The position numbers and the translations under genes are program-made. A DNA stretch of 64,000 nt, taken from the NCBI GenBank assembly GCA_034687125.1, contig JAQGBZ010000259.1, positions 1-64,000 of the forward strand, given 5' to 3'. This DNA comes from Neelides folsomi. Lineage: Eukaryota; Arthropoda; Collembola; Neelipleona; Neelidae. Below the pieces are notes generated by a model. It was not told the origin of the DNA. It saw only the letters and a program-made list of their open reading frames with translations, and did no database searches. Positions 47,022 to 59,200 of this stretch are shown piece by piece (position 1 is the stretch's first letter; each line of letters starts with the position of its first letter).

Positions 47022-47968
47022 TTAACATAAGGTTATATTGAAATGATTCAATATTTTGACAATCGAAAAACATCCAGATGTAACTTGCGAAACGTTGACT
47101 CCTCCTCTCCCGCCATCATTAGTATTCACAGCGGTATATCTCCTTCGCCGACAACAACAAATAATAATAATAATTAGAATTAAAACTCCTCCTCCAACCC
47201 CTATCAAAATATATGTAATTTTACTCAGCTTGGGGAAAATGCTCTGAATACGATTTTCCGGGAAAGCGGTCAATGAAAAAATATTGTTTGGTTCTAATCC
47301 AACGATAGAAACATAGACATCTCTATATAAGGAATTTTGATCTTCCGGGAAAGGAATAAAAGTAAACGATGTATTTGAAAGTATTCCATCGTGAATCGTT
47401 TCACTTGGCTCTTTGCCCTTAAAAGAATAAAACCCAAGAATTCCACCCAAAAGGGTTTCCAATTTGATTGATATTCCTGTTGAATTTACGCGATATCCAA
47501 AATAGCTATATTCTTTTTCCGAAATTGTTTCCTTTATTATATCGTAATACTGAGGAGTTTTGAAAACATTTTTTACGACATCGATTTCAGTTTTGACAAA
47601 ATCGTAAATTGATTTTGATCTTTTTAATCTCCGACTTTTATTGGTTTGCTTGTAGGAATTTAAATATTGACCATCAGATTCATTTTCAGCTAAATGTAAA
47701 AAATATTAAATTGGTTAAATTAACATTGCAATATTTAAAAATTAAATCAATAATTGTGAAAATACTGTTAATAAATTAATAAATTTTATAAATAAATGTT
47801 TAAGTTACTTTGAAGAAAACTCCCAATGGTAGGAATCAACGGAGCAGCGTTAACATTAGCAGTTAAAGTTTTAGCCGTGTTTATGAAATTCTTTTCAGAG
47901 TTTATTGGAAATGTTAATGTTGACTGAATAAATAAAAGTAAAATGTTAAAAGCACTAAAGACTTCCAT
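47022..47968 (-). CDS. Short-form relative of the VWA membrane protein, lacking VWA
   Basis: Two exons, 47968-47809 and 47689-47022, 275 residues. A signal peptide (about 1-20) leads into a short linker. A juxtamembrane region then matches the VWA gene: YSYFGYRVNSTGISIKLETL compares with RYYQYKINASGITIQMTKYA, and NTSFTFIPFPED with GSYTFIPFLEN. The span is ILIGVGGGVLILIIIIICCC, and the tail RRRRYTAVNTN is almost identical to the larger gene's RRRKRYSAVNTN. The whole transglycosylase-like and VWA ectodomain is absent. It may be a derived partner or decoy form; intactness suggests it is functional. Confidence 0.7.
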
Positions 47969-48378
47969 GATGCTTCGGATAATAATAAAGATATCAATTT
48001 TTCTTTCTTTTTATATAAAAAACATTAATGACACTTAAAAGATAAGTTACAATGAGACTGTTACGTGTTCTAAGATAAATAAACAATTGCAATTTAATCA
48101 AATACGCATTCATTCACTAAAGATAAGATAAGTCCATTGGGATTTTACTATTTATGTATTAATGTAAAAGTAATAAGGTTTAATTCAGTTCAAAATCCAT
48201 TTCATTCATTTATTTGATAAATTGATAAGACCCGAGACAAAGGTAAATATTTCTTTTTACGACTTTACAAATTAATAATTGAATTAATAGAGAATTAAAG
48301 AATTTAATTGATTAGGATTCATTTCACCTAAGGTCAATGTCAAATATTTGATGTGACTAATGGTGTGTTATGTGCTGA
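47969..48378. other. Spacer
   Basis: Promoter side of the short-form gene and 3' flank of the F-box gene. Nothing else is recognised. Confidence 0.4.
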
Positions 48379-50947
48379 TTATTTGGCTATTCGAATCTTT
48401 TTCCATTTCACTTGTAGTTCTTTCTCTTTCACTTCAACTAAACATTTGAGCTGAGAAATAGAAAATTAAAAACATTAGATATTTGGTAATTGTGGTTTAT
48501 ACATATTAAATAATGACTATTTAAGCAGAGTTAATAAATGTAATAATTAATAAAACTTAAAAATGAAAAGTTGACTTACCTCAAGGTCGTAATACTTGTA
48601 ATTCAAGATCATTTCTTTTGAGAAAAGAATTGGAGATTCAGTCGATTTATGCCCAGGGGGTAAAAAGTTCATTTGAAATTCTTCCAAAGCCAAAAATCTA
48701 CAGAACAACAAGACCACAATTTCAAAATTGTAGTTTTTCTCTTCAAAATGTGTGTAATCCTCTTCAAAGGTCGTTGAAAATGTAAATTTAATAAACTGCA
48801 TGTCTATGAAACAATAATTCATAATTAAATTATTATTAACTATATAATTAAATTATTATTTTATAAAAACAGCAAGTTTAATATCTATCACTAACCATGA
48901 TAGACCATTGGAAATTTAGACATGTACATGTCACGAATTTTACAATTTGGGGCCAAATTATTCCAAAAAGAACTACTGCGATCTTTTGTTTCAATTGTTA
49001 AATCCAAATGGCTGAATTGTTGACAATTATTGTAGCAAAAAGTAGCCAGAGTTTGAGTCATTTTTTCACTTACGGAAAGTTCAATTCCCAGTTTCATTTT
49101 CTTTACATTTGGATAACATGTAATAAACGGGTTACTGTAAGATGTGGCAATTTGGTAATAGCGACTGAAAATGGACAAATTCATTTGGGTCAATTTCGAC
49201 AATGTGAAATTGTCAGTTGGCCCTGTGAGATCCGAAGGTTTCAATCCATCAGTCAATTCTGGATCTCCCTTGGTCCATTTAATGTCATTGGTGTTGAATG
49301 AAAAGTTCTTCAGAGAATTCCACTTACTGGTTACGAACCAATAGAAAAAGAAATAAAGACAAACGGTTGAATCATTATTTCCAATCCACTCCTTCGCATA
49401 ATTAAATTCTTCTAATTTTGGCAAATTCAATTTCATTTCCTCGAACAATCCTTGGAACTTTTCACATGGGACATCATAATTGAAATTGATCAAATGGAGC
49501 TTTTTCAATTGTCCAAATGATTCAAATGTTGGTTGGCCGTATCCGCTCAATTCTTCCATCTGGATTGAGAGAATTTGTAAATCAGGAAACATTTTCCCAT
49601 ACGGCTCCATCGTCTCGTTGCAGAGGAAATTGTCGTACGAGAAGGAATAATCGTACAAGTAAAGCTCAGTCACGGTTTTTGATAGGAATGTGCAGAGTAA
49701 GATGTATTCCCAAAATAATTCAACAGTTGCCCAACTCCTGATAAATGAATAATATAAATAATTGAATTATAATTAATTAATCACATTAAATATAATTATC
49801 ATATTAAATATTATGCTTTGATACATGCGTATTAATTTCTGATAAACCTTAGGTGTCTTACATATTTTGAAATTTAAGAATTTTAATCTTTAATTTCTTC
49901 GATGCCTCCGATACGAAGTCCGATGACAATGGGCTTCTTATAAGCATATGATCAATTCGGTTCGTGGTTAGCTTAAATGTCAAACTTGTAATGTTCGGAC
50001 AAAAATTGAGAATTTGCGAAAATATTTGATTCAAATTTATATTTGATTTGTGAAACTTTCCAGTACTGAATCGAACAACTTCGAGGTTTTTCGCCATTCT
50101 CATTATTTGGGAAGAAAGGAGATGGTGGTGAGAAATGTCTTCATTCTTTTTGCAATATTTCGTTGGAACAATGTGAAGAGTTTTCAAATGATTCAAGACA
50201 TCTTGGGAGTTGAAAAATGAATCCAATGAATTGTCAACGAAAACCATGTCGGAAATGCTGAGAAATTTCAAATAGGGAAAATCGACGAATAACAATTTGT
50301 GGAGAATGAGAGAATGCTTTGGGAGAATGTCGCATTTAAATTCCTCATGAGGAAAATGTAAGGCGAAATTGAAATTTGAAATGTTAAGACGTTTTGTGTA
50401 CGGGCCAAATTTGATTGCAAAATCTTGGAATTCTTGAGAATTAATCGAAATACATGGAGAAATTTTAAACGAGTCGAAGGGTGAGTTTTCATTTTGGCCG
50501 AAGGTTGAATTAAAGGAATACAATTGATCTTCTCCTGTGAATTTGTAAACTAATTGGAGAGAATTTTTTCTTTTGATTATCTTTGCCAAAATCTGGCTCC
50601 AGGTTGAATTAACAAGTCGGAAGTTTCTTAATTCTACTTCATTGTTAATATATTTCAAGATATTTTTAAGAATCTGGAAAAAATTAAACATTGTTTATAC
50701 AAAATTTTACTTTTTTAAAATATAGGATTACTTTATGTAGATTTTAGTAATGTTAAAATAATATACTACAATTATATGTACTTGTGCATAAAATTGGCAT
50801 ATTTACAGTTTAAGTTAAATTGATTGAAAATACCAATTCGTTGCTAAAGACAATTTCCTTAAGCTTAATTTCATCATCATCATTTGTTTTTTCTTCGGGC
50901 ATAATTTGATCAACATCAGCCAACATTTCTGTTCCCTTTCCTTCCAT
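48379..50947 (-). CDS. F-box protein with leucine-rich-repeat-like body
   Basis: Five exons, 50947-50834, 50673-49862, 49737-48896, 48803-48580 and 48450-48379, all in phase, 687 residues. An acidic N-terminus precedes an F-box-like motif at about residues 35-75 (LKNILKYINNEVELRNFRLVNSTW). A long body of irregular leucine-rich units follows (LKFLSISDM, LKTLHIVP, LQILSIQM, LKKLHLINF). F-box proteins bridge substrates to SKP1-Cullin-1 ubiquitin ligases. The second exon looks as if it stops at ATG TAA, but that TAA sits inside a strong donor (GTAAGA) and the gene continues. A truncated copy lies at 61451-62075. Confidence 0.78.
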
Positions 50948-52849
50948 TTCTTCCTTTAATGCCGAGAAATCCAAATAATTTAAATAAATATTATTATTTT
51001 ACAATTTAAACAATATGAGATATAAAATAATCATTTTAGTTTGAAAGACAAAATTCACTTACGATGTCGAGAACTAATTAAGGTTGACTTTTTTGTAAAA
51101 CGAAGATAAATAATGTTTTACTTTTTACTTCACTCACATGTCAGACTTAATTTTATAAAATTTGTGTTTATTGGAGTATAGAATATAATTCAATTTTAAA
51201 TCTTTCTTTATCAAAAATTTAAATATGCTATAAAAACAATTAAACCTACATTAATAAATAATTTAATTGTAAGTATAAAGGTGGACTAACAATAAGAAAA
51301 GCGAAGACTTTAAGTAACAAAGTAGCAAAACTGCAAAAGTCAAATCAAAGTTAATGGTTTTGATACGAAAAAGATTTAAATTACACTCATTTAGCTTCCC
51401 TTTCGATAGTGTAGGGTAAGTTTCTCCATACATACACACCTACCTATTAGTTTTTTCTACCTTTTTGATATAACAATGTTTATATGTATATATGTAGGCA
51501 TAATCTATACTTTACAAATAATTAAATGTTATAAATTATAACATTTATTTATATAGTAGTAGGTAGTACTTATGTAAACATCATAAATAAATATCAACAA
51601 GATCCTTTGTAAGAGATATTGTGTCAATACATGTCAGAAATTAAATAATTAAATTATTGAATATTTAAAACACTGAGTGTAATGTACTCTAAAATCTCCA
51701 TTAAAACGCGGGGTCCCCATTAGAACGCGGGGGTAGACAGGAAATTTTCAAATAGAACGCGGATCTCTATTAGTGCGCGGGTCATTATAAGAAAACTCAT
51801 ATTTTTGAAGTGTGAGCATCGGAGCATTGACAAATTGAGTGAAATAGCCCCGATATTAATATTTAAATGAAATTCATTCATATTTTTCAATATTTAAACA
51901 TGAAATAAGTGAGTTTTTTAAGAAAATGGTGTGAAATAATTGTAAAATTGTTCATTTATGAATAGAACGCGGGTCTCTATTAGAACGCGGAGTATTTTTT
52001 CAATTCTGCATAAGGCTCCGCATAGATATTAAAAGTGCGATCTATATCTATATATACGTTTTGGGGATCAATGGTCGATCTATGATCTATAGATTTATTA
52101 TATGATCGCTATTAGGTAATATAAGCATGAAAAATGGATAAAAACGGATAATACCCATTCTCATAGTACATATTTTATAAAAACAACAAATTATAATTGT
52201 TATATTCGTCGCAGTGATTGCATTTTGCACGCGTTTGATATTTGCAATTTTTGGAGATTTTTATTATCGTGAAGTCTTTCCATACTTAACTTCGTTGGTT
52301 TCTTCATTCTTGATCACGATCACTTTCATGATCCGAAATTATTTATGAATTACCAAACGATAATTACTCAAATATTACAATTAATGAACGAACTACGTTT
52401 ATGTAGGACTTTCGGATTTATTTTTCATTCACGCCGTTTAATCATTGACTTCAACTGTCTTATTGACCGGATAAATTGGATATAATTCCGCCATACTTGA
52501 ATCTCATCAGTCCGGTATATTCAATTTTTTTATTAAAATGACAATAAAATTATTTAAAATGGATAAATTAAAAAATTAAATTTTGTTATATAAAAATAAA
52601 TAACGTTCAATACAACAGTTTCAATTAAGCGCGGTTTTGTTTTCATCTTTCCTGGAGGTACTACGCAATCACTACACCTGCTTGAGGTTGGATCTGTGAT
52701 AAAGCTCAACAGTTAAAATTCATCACGCTCCTTGGATCAATCGCCATTTTCGGATTCTGCCTTATCGACCTTACCCATTGTCTCTTTATAAACGTTAGTC
52801 TTATAAATCTCCTCGTTACAAAACTGTTTGCACTCAACTCAAAATTATA
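50948..52849. other. Transposon-rich spacer
   Basis: AT-rich sequence holding the ACGCGG repeat doublets (51700-51990). No gene before the P-element remnant. Confidence 0.45.
51700..51990 (+). repeat. Three doublets of an ATTAGAACGCGG repeat
   Basis: Six direct copies of ATTAGAACGCGG or a near variant occur at 51700, 51719, 51751, 51769, 51961 and 51979. They form three pairs with start-to-start spacing of 18-19 bp, usually joined by TCTCT or TCCCC. Subterminal repeats of this style are typical of pogo/Tigger-like elements, but no inverted ends or target duplication were found. Confidence 0.6.
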
Positions 52850-54776
52850 CCAACATGTTTAGCTTGTTTAGATGTCCAGCTGTGCTGTATTTGATTGTAA
52901 TAATAAATATTGTGAGAATGATTATCTTACCATCGTTTTCAAAGTTAAGAAAAAATTGAATTGAATGATTGGCTCATCAAATGCAAAATAAGTTTATAAT
53001 TTGAAGTAAATTATTTTTCCCCATTATACATACTATATACTAACTAGTGTATCATAGATTATATTATGAATTATATGCAATACTTCTCTTATTCGAAATT
53101 GTGTAAATTCTTTAAAATCAATATTTTTGTTTTCAGAAAATGAAGGTTTTGTTGGAATCTTTCTTATTTGTTTGTCTTTGGTTTTGCTCCACTCAACTGA
53201 AGCTGGGGAAAATCCAAGGGATAATTGTGCTCATTCTGGAAATTAAAGTTGAAATTGATCAAGAAATCGTCACTGTTAAAAGCCAAAAACCGACAAACAG
53301 AATTTACAAATTCAAAAGCTTAAATCCAAATTTTCCACCAATCAAATTTCATTAATCAATGGGAAAGGAAGGTGAATTGGGCTGCAAAAGAAATTGCTTC
53401 TGCATTGGCACTTAAAAGTAGCAGTTCCAAAGCATATTCCAAGCAAACAGCCAGAACTGTGTGGGGAATTCCATTTCTATGTACTCGCACGATTCAAAAT
53501 TGGATGCGCCGATTCGGATGTTATTGAGGAATTTTAACAAAAGTCTTGGATTTTCTAAAAGAAGATTCGAATAATTTGGAACCCAAAGAGAAGATTTGTT
53601 CACTGACTTTTGATGTGATGAGCGTCGACTCAAGAGCTGTCCTGGATTCTACTACGAAGACTGCGTTCAAGTATCATAAAGCTTAAGTTGCAATGATAAG
53701 AGGGATACTCAGAAAATGGAAGCAACCGCAAGCAACCGCAAACAATTTTTTATGACTTTGACACCCCGATGACCAAGGAATTAGTTTTTAAAATTATTAT
53801 TGCAGTTGAACAAGCTAGATATTTAGTATATTCGATGACCAGTGATCTTGGAGAAGAAAACAAGAGCTTATGGAAAAATCTTGGAATTTCTCAAAATTGC
53901 ACCTCATTTGAGAATCCATATGATGTACAAAGAAGAGTTCATATGTCCTCCTCATCTCTTGAAACTTATGAGAAATGATATCCTGGATCACGAAGTTCAG
54001 ATTGACCCAACAACTTGTTTGAACAAAAATACACTCGAACTTCTCGAATCAAAAAAGTTTGAATTAAAAAAATGCCCAAAATTAAATCAAAAAGTATTGA
54101 ATTTAAGCGACTGTGAACGCAGGAGGTAAAAAATGCTGCACATCTTCTTTCTCACAAATTTGCTACATTATTAATGGAAACGGGATTTCAAAGGGAAGGT
54201 TTATTCATTGATACGATGAATGACTCATTTGATATTCTCAATTCTCGAATTCCAAAGGATTCTCAAGAATTCAAATCGGGCTTTGGATTATTCTATGAAA
54301 AACAATTCAAAGTGATCAATGAAATTCTCCACTACGTGACGAATATCCGTTTTCATTTCAAAGACAAGTTAAGAACCTCGTTAATGCCGTTTCAAATTGG
54401 TTACATTGTATCATTAACTTCTCTGATGGAACTTTACGATGACCTCTCAAAAGTTTTTGTAAATTCTTATATTTTAACAAGCCGAATAAACCAAGATTGC
54501 CTTGAATCTTTATTCTCTTCTGTTCGAGCTTGTGGTGGAACTACGAATGCAATGCCTTCTCCAGTAGACTTTAGACAACGTATAAAGATGATTTTAGTCG
54601 GATCCAAAGTCAAGCCGCCAAGGAACACAAATTCTGAATTCGAAGGGGACATAAGTTATGTAAGCACGAAGCTTTTGACTGGAATCGTAGAAGATAAAAA
54701 TGACACCTTGGTATTAAGTATTAACTTTTCATTTTGGCATTTTTTCCTTAAATTTGGATTTAATATTTCAAAATAA
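52850..54776 (+). pseudogene. Degenerate P-element/THAP9-type transposase
   Basis: A THAP zinc-finger start is visible near 52878 (MSSCAVFDCNN, later WLIKCK in a shifted frame). Then come P-transposase landmarks: SDLGEENKSLWKNLGIS near 53845, PPHLLKLMRNDILDH near 53955, and the C-terminal block NQDCLESLFSSVRACGG with AMPSPVDFRQRIK near 54490-54590. At least five frame changes and many stops interrupt it. The family cuts and pastes DNA using a THAP DNA-binding domain and a GTP-dependent RNase-H-like catalytic core. This copy is dead. Terminal repeats were not located. Confidence 0.8.
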
Positions 54777-56245
54777 ATAATTTGATAATTTGTTTTATTT
54801 ATTTACATCATTTTAACATAAAATAAATGAGCTTTTAATGGAGCCATTCCGATAAGAAAAAAAGCAACAATGGTAAATATTTGAGACATTTGGGATTTCC
54901 CTTTGGAGCGCCAAGATATTGTCCAATATCAGCTTCAACTTCAATTTCGAATCGACATCGATTTTAATTTATTAATTTAGTCATCTTTGTAGTTAAGAGA
55001 TCAGAACCAAAATGTTTCTTTATCGAGATTTTATCGAAGACGTCAACATTGAGTTTTCAATAATTGGCGGGTTTGAATTTAAAAAAAGGAAGCAAAAAAG
55101 GCGAAATATGCCATTTTTGCATATGCCTATGCAAAATACTTTTTCAATTAACATTCCTTAAAGTACATTAAAATAAAGTTGATAATCAATTTAAGGTGAA
55201 TATTTATGGTTTCTTGAGTAAATTTCACTTGCCTATCAGTGAGAAAACTCAAGATTAAAGGTTTTAATTAATGTGGTCATATTTCAGAATATGAAACCGA
55301 AGAAAGAAGTGAAGTCGTATGTAATTTAAAAATCTTCTTTGCCGTTCAATATATTTTAAATGTTCTCATAATAGAAATAACCATAATTTTTTCAATCTAT
55401 AATTTTTTTACAACTTTCTCACTATCATCACTTAAAAATATTATCAAAAACAACTATAGAATTTAATAGAATTAATAGAATTTAATAAGATTATTGCAAA
55501 ATATGCACGATGGCATATGATATGCAGCAAAACCTCAAAATATGCCCGACATGCAATAACAAATTTGTATAAATATTCCTTATTTTTATGGATCAGTTCA
55601 TTTCCATAGTTTCAAAGGATATCCCTCATCAATGAAAAACATGCTATTGCTTTGATGTCCTGTCTCTAGTAATGACAAATTCAATTTCGTTTAATAGTAT
55701 TATTAAATTGTATACATATCATTATTAAAATGTTATATTCTATTTGAATAATAAAAAATAGAAATTAAAATAATACAATATATTCATATTTATTATGTCT
55801 ACACATCTTATTAAAGTAAGTAAAGCGTTAGACTTATAAATATAAATATAAGTATTATTCATTAGACCAAATTAATTTTTTGGCAAAACATTTTCTCAAT
55901 TATCCTGATGGGAAACTTGGAAAAGGTAAATTAAATTTTTCCTTCAAAGTAATTTATTTAACTAAAAATAAACTGATTTTAACCTTGCTCTTGACAATTT
56001 GGAATAAAGGCATTTTTTCCTTCTACAAATCTACATATATAAAATTATATATAAATAGTGCCAATATTCTATGTAGGTAATTTAATGAATGTTAATAATT
56101 GAAGATTATTTTGTTTAATTTGGGAGAGAAATATATTTGACATTATAGGTAAATCAAAAAATTTCAATTGTTTTTATTTGATAATCATATAATTATATAT
56201 TTGAAAAACTAGTGTAAGAAAAAATTAAAATAAAAATTGTGTAAG
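54777..56245. other. Spacer with ATATGC-rich repeats
   Basis: AT-rich. Around 55105-55145 and 55495-55560, dense GCATAT/ATATGC words in roughly inverted layout (AAATATGCCATTTTTGCATA and TGCAAAATATGCACGATGGC) suggest the two ends of an old MITE. No target duplication was found. No gene. Confidence 0.35.
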
Positions 56246-59200
56246 ATGGGGATCATATTTAATTTAATTTGTTTTGCATTTGTACAAATTTCCTCAATAT
56301 TTGCAATTGAAGTGAACAAAAATCAAAAATGTTTATTTCAAAATTTATCCTCGATCCGATCAAAATGTGGTTGGGAAAAAATTAATTCACTTGATTGTTT
56401 AAATCGTGACTGTTGCTATGACACCAATGACGACGTATGTTTTTATGAAAACTTTCAATTTGGGGAAATAGCAATTAAATCAAAAAATGCAATAAATAAA
56501 AGTGAAAACAGAATCTGCAATTTTGAAAATCCGCTAACAAATTGTACAAAATGCGGTCAAATTGGAATTTCCCAAGAAGAATGTGAAAACAAAAAATGCT
56601 GCTTTGATAACAGCTACACAAATGTACATAATTGTTTCAAGAATTTCCAAGAAGAAGAAGTCTGTAAGGATTGCTCAAAAGCTAGGAGCCGAAATGAAAA
56701 TTGCTATTTTGGAAATCCTTTTTTGGCACGAAAAAACTGCGGTTGGAAAGAAATTTCAAAATACGAATGTGAAAACAGAGATTGTTGTTTTGATAATTAT
56801 AATTCGGAAAGCATCAATTGCTTTTATTCAAATATCGAACACCAATTGGAAGATCCCTTCATTTTACCTGAAGTTACAAATGGATTTAACAAACAGATCA
56901 TTGATAATCCAAACAACAGAAGATTCATTTATTTCTCTTCAGATGATGAAAACAGAAATTATTTAAAAATGAAGAATAAGTTGAATAAAATAAAATTAAT
57001 TTTGGAAAATAATGAAAATTTTGAAAATGTTATAAAAATTGATGAAAATCCTTTAGTGTTGGCATTGAAGTTATCAGAATTAAATATAGCAAAAGTCTTA
57101 ATTAAAAACGAAATAGGACTAGATTTAATTGATAAATATCAATTAACTCCTTTACACTACGCTTCCTATTTTGGATATTCAGAAATTGTCCAATTGCTAT
57201 TAGCAAATCCTGATGTTAAACTAAATAATGGTGATTTTAAGAAAATGACCCCTTTACATTTTGCTTCTTCAAAAGGTCATGTCGAAATCGTTAAAATTTT
57301 AATAAACTCACAATCTGATTTATATTATGCTATAAGAAATGCTTTGAATTCCAAACAACAAACGTCGCTTCATTTAGCTGTTTTAAATGGACTAATTGAA
57401 ATCGTGAAATTTTTAATTTCTCAAAATGCCTCAATAGACACGATCGATAGAAACGGATGGACTTTATTGCATGAAGCAAGTTTTAATGGCAACGAAGAAA
57501 TTCTTTTGCTTTTATTGGGAAAAAGTCTAAATGTTAATTCAGTTGATTTCAATAAAAAATCACCTCTACATTCTGCGACATCTAATGATAAAACAAAAGT
57601 AGTAAAAAGTCTGTTAGAAAACGGAGCCATAATTTCAGAAAATGATATAGGAAATGGAATACCTTTAGAATTGGCTTTGAAATCCGGAGACATTGAAATT
57701 CTCAAAATATTGAAGGATCGGAAAGTTGATTTTAATTTAATTTCAAAAGGTAATGAAGAATCGAAAACCTCCTATTTGCATATTGCAATTAATAATAACC
57801 AAACAGAATCTGCCATTTTTTTAATTAACAACGGGGCGAATGTAAAAGCCAGAGACTCAGGGCATTCAACCCCTTTACATTTAGCAGCCAAATGGAGAAA
57901 TGTTCAAATCGTCGATTTGTTAATTCAAAACGGAGCGAATATCAATTCCGTAGACAATTCCAAATGGACTCCAATACTACATGCTGCAAATAAAGGGCAT
58001 TTGGAAGTTGTCAAACATTTGGTGAATCACAGTGCGGACGTGAACATTTTTGAGTTTAACTATCAGTCTACGCCTTTAGCTCAAGCAGCTGCGTATAACC
58101 ACATTGAAATTGCAAATTTGTTGCTTGACAACGGGGCCAATTTAGAAACCAGAGCACAAAATTTTACGACATCTTTGCACAGCGCAGTTTTTTTTGGAAA
58201 TGTCGAAATAGTTAATCTTTTGATCGCCAGAGGGGCCAATATAAATGCGAAAGAAGATCAGGGTTTTACTCCTTTGCATATTGCGGCAAAAAATGGGTAT
58301 TTAAATATCAAGACTTTTGTTGGAAAAGAAGGCCGATGTGAATGCAAGGAATCTTGAGAATGAAACTCCACTGCAAATAGCATCATTTAATGGCCATTTC
58401 CAAATTGTCCAATTACTCCTTGAAGCCAATGCAGAAGTCAATTCTTTTACTTCCTTCCATGGGACAGCTTTGCACTTTGCAGCAATTAAAGGACATTTAA
58501 AAATAGTTGAATTGTTGCTATACAAAGATGCTGAGATCGATGCATTTAATAAGAATGGTTTGACTGCTTTGTTTTTAGCAATAAATTATGGGCATTATGA
58601 AGTCGTAAAAGTTTTACTTGAAAAAAACGCCCAGGTTGATTTGTTCATAATTTCATAATTTCTCTCCACTTTCATATTCTTTAGATCGAGGATACCTAGA
58701 AATTGCTAAACTTATTTTGAAGAAAAATCCAAATGTAAATACAATTGCCAAGGGAACTCTCCTAACCCTTTGCATATTGCATCGAGTAAAGGATATAAAG
58801 ACATTGTTGAAATTCTACTACTAAATCACGCGAATGTCAACTATGCTGACTCTTACTTGTCTACATCATTGCATTATGCGGCATTATTTGGACATAATGA
58901 AATCGTGGAAATGCTTCTGGCAAAAAATGCAAGTGTTAACGCTTTTGCAACAAATGGTATGACACCTTTATATATTGCAGTTTTAGTTGAACATTTCCAA
59001 GTTGTCAGTTTGTTGTTAAATGCTTCAGGAATCGATGTGAACGCAAGAGAAAATAACTATAACTCCACTCCAATGATTATAGCGATAAGAAATAGAAATA
59101 TTAAAATGGTAAAGTTATTAATGGAAAATGGAGCTCAAATAAACGATTTTGATAATATTAGTTTTACTGCTTTACACCATGCGGCAGAAAACAGTTCTCA

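Noticed and set aside
49852-49864. Stop codon ending the F-box gene after KFQNM
   Set aside because: The TAA is part of a strong donor (GTAAGA); the next exon joins in phase and continues the leucine-rich body.
51700-51990. CRISPR-like array
   Set aside because: Eukaryotic context, repeats of 12 bp with very short spacers; it is a transposon-type subterminal repeat.
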